This document shows, in pieces, positions 7,337-11,736 of a stretch of 11,736 nt of DNA. Source of the stretch: Chamaesiphon sp. (lineage in GTDB: Bacteria; Cyanobacteriota; Cyanobacteriia; Cyanobacteriales; Chamaesiphonaceae); the NCBI GenBank assembly GCA_026786125.1, contig JAJAYU010000142.1, positions 1 to 11,736 of the forward strand, in the 5' to 3' direction. Every line of letters starts with the position of its first letter. Position 1 is the first letter of the stretch. Under the pieces are notes generated by a model. The model saw only the letters and a list, made by a program, of their open reading frames with translations. It made no database searches and had not been told where the DNA came from. Both the position numbers and the translations under genes were made by a program.

Positions 7337-7759
7337 TCATTTCCGCCAATCTCGATCGAGCCGCATCGTATTACTCTTATTGACAATAAATCCAAGTCGC
7401 TCGTAGAAGCTTTGCTGATGGGTGGTGATGAGATAAATCTTTTCGACTCCCTGCATACAGGCATGTGCGAGAACAGTTTCAACTAATTTTCGACCTAATC
7501 CTAGCCGTTGATAGTCACAGTCGATCACTACATCCCAAATTGTCGCACGATAAACTCCGTCAGAAGTAGCTCTAGCAAAACCAACTAGCTGGTCTTCGTC
7601 CCATGCTGATACTACAGGCTCGCTGCGATCGATAGCAATCTTCAGATCTTCTATGGTCCGATCTGTCGCCCAGAATGCACTTTTATTTAGAAGTGCTTGT
7701 AGTTTACATAGATCTAGATCGGCACTGCTATCGCAAAACCGGATAGATTCAATCTTCAT
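7337..7759 (-). CDS. GNAT-family N-acetyltransferase, resembling the Ycf52/plastid NSI group
   Basis: A 140-residue acetyltransferase of the GNAT fold. Acetyl-CoA-binding motif A is visible as DYQRLGLGRKLVETVL with Q84, G87 and G89, after the strand RATIWDVVID. The end has the usual FYERLGF motif (118-124). The block VGFARATSDGVYRATIWDVVI (59-79) is, as I recall, shared with plastid-encoded Ycf52 and the plant chloroplast acetyltransferase NSI/GNAT2, which acetylates photosynthetic proteins; the grouping is from memory. The substrate here is unknown. Start ATG 7759 was chosen because GGAGG (7766-7770) lies 6 bases upstream; ATG 7762 is possible, and an in-frame TTG at 7795 is rejected because the ribosome site would lie inside the gene. 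It sits 59 bp behind the pentapeptide gene and 253 bp before psbB. Confidence 0.85.
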   Translation of the reverse strand: MKIESIRFCDSSADLDLCKLQALLNKSAFWATDRTIEDLKIAIDRSEPVVSAWDEDQLVGFARATSDGVYRATIWDVVIDCDYQRLGLGRKLVETVLAHACMQGVEKIYLITTHQQSFYERLGFIVNKSNTMRLDRDWRK

Positions 7760-7765
7760 CATTTT

Positions 7766-7770
7766 CCTCC
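7766..7770 (-). promoter_or_regulatory. Shine-Dalgarno GGAGG fixing the acetyltransferase start
   Basis: GGAGG lies 6 bases before ATG 7759 and 3 bases before the adjacent ATG 7762. The spacing favours 7759 and excludes the upstream TTG at 7795. Confidence 0.65.
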
Positions 7771-7818
7771 GCTGATTTTTCTTTCCTGAATCCAAGATTG
7801 ACGCTTTTGATGATTAGC

Positions 7819-8673
7819 CTAACGGCTAGCACCGATAAAGACTGTATCAGTCAAATTTGTATTGGTGAAAATAGTCCGTTCGAGCTTGGTATAGCTGAGA
7901 TCCGCCCCAGTCAAGTCCGCCCCAGATAAGTCGGCATCAGTTAAATTGGCACCCCGTAGATTTGTACCGTGAAGAATTGCACCTACAAAGCGAGCTTTGG
8001 TTAGGTTCGCCCAAGCTAAATCAGCCCCAGTCAATTTTGCCCGCTCGAAATTAGCATAAACAGCATAAACATTGACTAAATGCGATCGATTCAGCCATGC
8101 TTGAGTAAAATTAGTTCGATACAAGTGGGCGGAACCCAATTCAGTTTCGGTCAAAATTGCCTGACTCAAATCTGCTTGAGCCAAATTAGTTTTAACTAAA
8201 TCTGCGTAGCAAAGGGTGGAGCGGTTTAATTTAATACCATCAAGATCTGCATCTGTAAATTTGGCAGACGTAAAATCGATCAAAATTGCATTTACCCTGG
8301 CTAGATTGGCTCCGCTCAAATTACTAAAAGCCAAATTACTGCCCATTAAATTGGCATCAGTGAGATTTGCACAGCTAAAATCTGCCCCAACTGCTCGACA
8401 ATTAATACTCTCGATCGATCTTAGATTAGCATTAACTAAATCTGCTCGATCGAGAATACTATTACTTAGATTTGACCCACTCAGATTTGCGGCTACTAGC
8501 TTGGCACTACTAAGATCAGCCCGCCGCAAATTAACATCATGGAGATCAGTGCCGCGTAGATTCAGCCCGCTCAACTGGGCATCGCTCAAGTCTGGCACTT
8601 CCAGATACTCAGCGCGCCAATCTAACCAAGCTACAGCTCCCCGTCGCAACATAGCATCCGCACTCACTCCCAT
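7819..8673 (-). CDS. Pentapeptide-repeat protein coupled to ccmP
   Basis: A 284-residue protein. After a short helical lead containing AVAWLDWRAEYLEV (residues about 13-26), it consists almost wholly of A(D/N)LXX pentapeptides from about residue 28 to 280, for example SGANLARVN and GADLSGADLTGADLSYTKL. Around fifty units are expected, forming a right-handed quadrilateral beta-helix. The regularity weakens around residues 83-93 and 125-145. No signal peptide, membrane span or other domain was seen, so it should be cytoplasmic. Its ATG (8673) follows the ccmP stop after 3 bases, and its AGGAG site lies within the last ccmP codons, just before and touching the stop, so translation is probably coupled. 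Pentapeptide proteins have varied or unknown roles (gyrase protection is one), and none is implied here. A carboxysome link is inference from position only. Confidence 0.92.
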   Translation of the reverse strand: MGVSADAMLRRGAVAWLDWRAEYLEVPDLSDAQLSGLNLRGTDLHDVNLRRADLSSAKLVAANLSGSNLSNSILDRADLVNANLRSIESINCRAVGADFSCANLTDANLMGSNLAFSNLSGANLARVNAILIDFTSAKFTDADLDGIKLNRSTLCYADLVKTNLAQADLSQAILTETELGSAHLYRTNFTQAWLNRSHLVNVYAVYANFERAKLTGADLAWANLTKARFVGAILHGTNLRGANLTDADLSGADLTGADLSYTKLERTIFTNTNLTDTVFIGASR

Positions 8674-8676
8674 GCC

Positions 8677-9318
8677 CTACTCCTGCTTGCTGCCCGCTGG
8701 GAATGGACGACCAGGTAAACTCTCTAGTGCCGCCAATATCCCCACCTCAGCCGCCTTGATGTCCTGCTCCTCTCCACCCAAATATAACCGCCCAAATACA
8801 CCCACAGCGGAGATTTGGAGAATATTAATCCGCGCTGATTTCTCCGCCTCATTCGCTGCAATTGCGGCATAAGCGGCTGGCTCTACTTCTAAAACATAAA
8901 GTGTTTGTCCCGCGAGGATCATATTCCCCCGCCGCCCGCGATTGATCATCTGAGTATGGTGGGGCGTAATATTGCGAATAATCCGACTCGAAATCACCCG
9001 TGGTTTGAGACAATCAGACCGATTGACCCCCAAATATTCTAAGATCGCCCGTCCCGCTGCATGAACGTCACCCTGGTTGCTGGCATGAATTTCCAACAAT
9101 CCATACAGTCGCTCGATAATTTGTACCCCTGGCTTCACATCCGCAGATTTGAGGGCGATATCCATCATTTGATTGATCTCGACTCCAGGCGAAACCTCAA
9201 TCCACAACGAGGAATCAGATGGCAACGGCAAAAAACCCTGGGCTTCTGTACCCAGATATGCAGCATGTTGACGTTGCAATCGATCGATAAAAACGTAACT
9301 CCGAAGGTCGATTCCCAA
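8677..9318 (-). CDS. ccmP: Beta-carboxysome tandem-BMC shell protein CcmP
   Basis: A 213-residue shell protein with two BMC domains in tandem (about 1-100 and 105-205). Trimers form pseudohexameric tiles that stack into a double layer with gated pores, proposed to pass larger metabolites such as ribulose bisphosphate and 3-phosphoglycerate. The first half carries IERLYG with E69 and R70, the residues known to gate the CcmP pore. The second half carries [18 protein letters not shown] and [16 protein letters not shown]. The length matches CcmP of Synechococcus elongatus as I recall it. The start is TTG at 9318: a TAA stop is in frame three codons upstream, and the translation MGIDLRSYV matches where CcmP proteins begin. 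No strong ribosome site precedes it. It heads a likely operon with the pentapeptide and acetyltransferase genes; the other carboxysome genes are not here. Confidence 0.93.
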   Translation of the reverse strand: MGIDLRSYVFIDRLQRQHAAYLGTEAQGFLPLPSDSSLWIEVSPGVEINQMMDIALKSADVKPGVQIIERLYGLLEIHASNQGDVHAAGRAILEYLGVNRSDCLKPRVISSRIIRNITPHHTQMINRGRRGNMILAGQTLYVLEVEPAAYAAIAANEAEKSARINILQISAVGVFGRLYLGGEEQDIKAAEVGILAALESLPGRPFPAGSKQE

Positions 9319-9345
9319 GAACTTTTAAACTTGTCCAGCTTGCTC

Positions 9346-9373
9346 AGTATACCTTGCTTTGGTGGATGGTGAA
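9346..9373 (-). promoter_or_regulatory. Candidate ccmP promoter, -35 inside a heptamer repeat
   Basis: On the minus strand TATACT (9346-9351) matches the -10 consensus at 5 of 6 positions. TTCACC (9368-9373) lies 16 bases upstream as a 4 of 6 -35. The start would be near 9339, leaving a leader of about 21 bases before the TTG. The -35 is formed by the one variant copy of the heptamer array. Confidence 0.4.
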
Positions 9374-9392
9374 TGGTGGATGGTGGATGGTG
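9360..9392. repeat. Heptanucleotide tandem repeat (TGGTGGA), about 4.7 copies
   Basis: Copies lie at 9360-9366, 9367-9373 (variant TGGTGAA), 9374-9380 and 9381-9387, with a partial TGGTG at 9388-9392. This is an STRR-type array of the same period as the AATTATC array at 303-328 but unrelated in sequence. It lies 42 bases upstream of ccmP. Confidence 0.85.
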
Positions 9393-9458
9393 CCCACTAT
9401 CAGGGGTTTAGGAAATTTCAATCTAAGAAATATCTGAATTTAGCTACTTATCCACAAC

Positions 9459-9492
9459 AACGGGAGCAAGAAAAACTTTCCTTACTCCCGTT
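9459..9492 (-). terminator. Hairpin downstream of the small exported protein gene
   Basis: Inverted arms AACGGGAG (9459-9466) and CTCCCGTT (9485-9492) form 8 bp, extended by 3 bp after one mismatch, with an A-rich loop. It lies 26 bases after the stop at 9518. On the minus strand only a weak T-rich run (GTTGTTG) follows. A better T-run (TTATTTTC) follows on the plus strand, where no gene needs it. It is probably the terminator separating this gene from ccmP. Confidence 0.5.
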
Positions 9493-9517
9493 ATTTTCAA
9501 CTAGCTAATTAAACCTA

Positions 9518-10150
9518 TTATTTAGGCATTGCAGGAGCACCGGGTGCTGGTGGTGCCATAGGTGCTGGCGCACTAGGTACCGCCGCAGGCACAGGTGATG
9601 ATTGGTTAGCAACTTGAACCAATTGACCTAATAGTCCTTGAAGAGCTTTCTGCCCAATTGGAGCCTCAGCAACTGCTTTCTCAGGGCCAAGTTCACCCAC
9701 CATTGCTCTGACATACTCATTGTAAGCACCAACTGAAGCATTCAGCTTGGTGGCATTGATATGGCCATCACCAGCACGCATACCTTGAACTGTACTAGCC
9801 AAGGTTGTTGCCGCTCTGCCAGTTGCGCCATCAACAGCCACACCAGCAGGTAACAATGAAGCAACTAATGGTGCAGGTGCTGCGCCATTGATGACATCAA
9901 ATGTAGCCGCGTCCCCAACAGCATTGGCGGTTAAAGACTGTGAAAACTGGTTGACAGCATTTTGGCTCTGGGCAGCGTAGCCAACACTGCCATTACCACC
10001 GACAATCCCGCCACCACCAGCATTGGTGACAGAAGTGAATGTGTTGCCGTTGTCGGAACCGTTACCAATTTGTGCGTTAACTGGAGCGAGATTGAGTGCC
10101 ACTAAGCTAGTTACAGCACCCAATCCTAACAAATAAGATGAGATTTTCAT
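9518..10150 (-). CDS. Small exported Gly/Ala/Pro-rich protein of unknown function
   Basis: A 210-residue protein with a clear Sec signal peptide: MKISS, a hydrophobic core to about residue 22, and a likely signal peptidase I site after VNA at residue 26. The mature part begins with an Asn/Gly-rich stretch (27-60, including AGGGGIVGGNGSVG), then an Ala-rich central region (about 65-180) without cysteines. It ends in a Pro/Ala tail (about 187-210, with PAPMAPPAPGAP). I recognise no family. The tail resembles flexible linkers of envelope proteins. ATG 10150 has no obvious Shine-Dalgarno. It lies 96 bp behind the SLH/barrel gene on the same strand with a hairpin between, so the two may share a transcript or be separately expressed. 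A periplasmic or surface location is inferred from the signal peptide only. Confidence 0.75.
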   Translation of the reverse strand: MKISSYLLGLGAVTSLVALNLAPVNAQIGNGSDNGNTFTSVTNAGGGGIVGGNGSVGYAAQSQNAVNQFSQSLTANAVGDAATFDVINGAAPAPLVASLLPAGVAVDGATGRAATTLASTVQGMRAGDGHINATKLNASVGAYNEYVRAMVGELGPEKAVAEAPIGQKALQGLLGQLVQVANQSSPVPAAVPSAPAPMAPPAPGAPAMPK

Positions 10151-10189
10151 GTTTAAGTTTGGGATCGAAGAGGATAAATAATATTGCTG

Positions 10190-10217
10190 GAGATTTGAGT
10201 ATTGCTACTCAAATCTC
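10190..10217 (-). terminator. Perfect 12-bp hairpin after the SLH protein gene
   Basis: Arms GAGATTTGAGTA (10190-10201) and TACTCAAATCTC (10206-10217) pair perfectly around a TTGC loop. It starts 30 bases after the SLH gene stop and ends 40 bases before the next ATG. No T-tract follows on the minus strand, so it may attenuate, process or stabilise the mRNA 3' end rather than fully terminate. Confidence 0.6.
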
Positions 10218-10246
10218 TCAACAGGTAACAAATCAACTAGCCGTGA

Positions 10247-11736
10247 TTAGAAGTGGAAACCTAAGCCACCGCTAACGCTAAAGCGTGAACCACCAGTCTC
10301 AGGATTGGCGATATCGACGATTGCTGGAGTTATTTGGAGTGCCGAACCACCACCGAAAGGAATCGTGATTGGTAAACCAACGCTTAAATCCTGACCATTC
10401 CAGTCGCCAACAAGAGAAACGTTGGAGAATAGATTGGTGCCAAGACTACCAAAGACATTGATAGTATCGTTGTTAGCGCGGATATCACCAACGGTACGGA
10501 AACGACCAGCACCAGCACCAACTGACAAAGTAGTGTTACCGAAGAATCCTTTATTCGGATCTGGGTTGAGGATCAAGCTAGCTACGCCGTAGCCAGTCCG
10601 ACCGCCGTTGACACCACCATCAAGAGTTACTGGATTATTACCAAAGGTAATTGCATTTTCATAACCACCAGCGATTGCAAAGTTATCACCTAACAATTTG
10701 TGCAGTTTGAAACTAATACCACCATTCTCGAAAGAACCAGGATTGCCAGCACCACTCCGGTTGTAAGTAGTCGCGACAGTTTCCAATCCGAGGAAGCTGC
10801 GAGCATCACCTAAACCAAGACCGACGGAGTAAGCATAAGTCTCAGGGCCTTTAGCTTTCTGAGCTGGTGTTGTTAGAACATTATCCAGTGGGAAGGGATT
10901 GCTGTAGACATTTGGACGAGTTTCACCTTGATAACCTGCACCAAGGAAGAAGTTACCCCAATTAGCACCAAATGCTGTTGGAGTACCTAGACCACCCACA
11001 GGGAAGGTGCTAGTTGGAGCAGATGCAACGATCTCAGGTACTTGACCAGGAATGCCCAACTTAGCTATCGCCTCATCAGCAGTCATTGCCACTGGCTTGG
11101 CTGGCTCAATGCTGGTAATGTAAACACCATTGGGGCAAGATGCGATATATTTGTTCGCAGGATTCGCTTTGTCTAAAGCAGTCAACCTACCAGCACCAAC
11201 CAATACTTGGTGGATGTAGGCAGCTACATCAGCACGAGTTGCAACAGTGTTGGGACCGAAGTTACCCCCAGGCAACATGCTACTATTGTATTCAACACTT
11301 ACAGCTACGCAACGTTGGGTTGCCGCAATCAGTGCGTTTTGACCGTAGCTAGGAACTTGTGCTGCGTCTCCAAATACACCGTTGAGATCGAGATTCCCAG
11401 ATGGCTCTAGCTTGCTACCATTGATGATCGAAACTAAACTTTGAATCCGAATGATGTTTTGCTTGGGAGCAAAAGTACCGTTGGGATATCCCGATAAGAA
11501 TCCACCTCGATAAGCTTTTTGGATGACCTCGGCTGCCCAATAATTTTTGGGCACATCTTTAAAATTGCGTGCAGCCCGAATTTCTGGGAGATTGAAGGCT
11601 TTATTGAGTAAAGCAGCGAACTCTGCACGAGTGACGGGTTGATCGGGCTTAAAGGTACCGTCAGGATAGCCTTTGATGATGTCCTTCTCAACAAGAGCTC
11701 TGATGAAAGGTTCTGCCCAGTTACCCGCAACATCAC
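10247..11736 (-). CDS. SLH-domain protein with C-terminal outer-membrane beta-barrel (5' end outside window)
   Basis: The frame is open to the right edge, so at least 495 residues are visible and the start lies beyond 11736. Counting from the first full codon, SLH repeat 1 (about 1-45) has NWAEPFIRALVEK, GYPDGTFKPDQPVTRAEF. Repeat 2 (about 56-105) has DVPKNYWA, GYPNGTFAP, with the usual TRAE replaced by IRIQ. Repeat 3 (about 116-180) has the ATRADVAAYI motif. A Pro/Ala linker follows (about 200-240). Then alternating-polarity segments with Gly-rich turns end in FSVSGGLGFHF; a C-terminal Phe on an amphipathic strand is typical of outer-membrane barrels. Cyanobacterial SLH porins tie the outer membrane to peptidoglycan-linked polymer, but this barrel (about 250 residues) is smaller than the usual OprB type. 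Its transport role is unknown. The GTG at 11554 is an internal codon, not the start. Confidence 0.85.
   Translation of the reverse strand, partial: DVAGNWAEPFIRALVEKDIIKGYPDGTFKPDQPVTRAEFAALLNKAFNLPEIRAARNFKDVPKNYWAAEVIQKAYRGGFLSGYPNGTFAPKQNIIRIQSLVSIINGSKLEPSGNLDLNGVFGDAAQVPSYGQNALIAATQRCVAVSVEYNSSMLPGGNFGPNTVATRADVAAYIHQVLVGAGRLTALDKANPANKYIASCPNGVYITSIEPAKPVAMTADEAIAKLGIPGQVPEIVASAPTSTFPVGGLGTPTAFGANWGNFFLGAGYQGETRPNVYSNPFPLDNVLTTPAQKAKGPETYAYSVGLGLGDARSFLGLETVATTYNRSGAGNPGSFENGGISFKLHKLLGDNFAIAGGYENAITFGNNPVTLDGGVNGGRTGYGVASLILNPDPNKGFFGNTTLSVGAGAGRFRTVGDIRANNDTINVFGSLGTNLFSNVSLVGDWNGQDLSVGLPITIPFGGGSALQITPAIVDIANPETGGSRFSVSGGLGFHF

Noticed and set aside
8216..8872. Plus-strand open frame of 218 codons
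   Set aside because: It lies antisense to the pentapeptide and ccmP genes. Its composition (repeated Leu, Ala, Arg, Ser) is that of a reversed pentapeptide repeat, and it spans the junction of two real genes.
11434..11736. Frame with GTG at 11554 as start of the SLH protein, and an overlapping minus-strand open frame over 11434-11736
   Set aside because: The frame of the SLH protein continues without a stop to the window edge and encodes a further SLH repeat, so 11554 is internal. The overlapping frame is out of phase with it and has no domain.

Overview
The window is chromosomal DNA from a cyanobacterium that makes beta-carboxysomes. The evidence is psbB (CP47) with psbT of photosystem II, a clear ccmP (tandem-BMC shell protein of beta-carboxysomes), a TPR protein with a kinase-like head, a three-SLH outer-membrane-type protein, abundant CGATCG with four full GCGATCGC (HIP1) octamers, and heptanucleotide tandem repeats between genes. 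I cannot name the genus. No mobile element, CRISPR array, tRNA or rRNA was seen.

Layout. Bases 2-181 (+) are the tail of a probable SAM-dependent methyltransferase. A palindromic repeat and an AATTATC heptamer array follow. At 336-1040 (+) is a HAD hydrolase with a GTG start and Asn in place of the second motif I Asp. All later genes lie on the minus strand. In transcription order, reading from the right-hand end, they are: an SLH/beta-barrel protein (5' end outside the window), a small exported Gly/Ala/Pro-rich protein, ccmP, a pentapeptide-repeat protein 3 nt behind ccmP, a GNAT acetyltransferase, psbB, psbT with a strong terminator, nrdR, mtnA, and a large pseudokinase-TPR protein that converges on the HAD gene.

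How the genes fit together. psbB-psbT is a photosystem II unit closed by a 16-bp hairpin terminator. ccmP, the pentapeptide protein and the acetyltransferase are spaced like an operon; only ccmP has a known role, metabolite passage through the carboxysome shell. nrdR (repressor of ribonucleotide reductase genes) and mtnA (methionine salvage) are housekeeping genes. The SLH protein and its small exported neighbour are likely envelope proteins.

Most of the window is ordinary core cyanobacterial sequence. I do not see a clear undescribed defence or mobile system. The best leads are the ccmP-pentapeptide-GNAT cluster, the pseudokinase-TPR protein that has lost every catalytic motif, and two repeat elements that appear to carry promoter elements for nrdR and ccmP. 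Several start codons were reassigned from ribosome binding sites: the TPR gene to 3398, the GNAT gene to 7759, and the SLH gene open past 11736.
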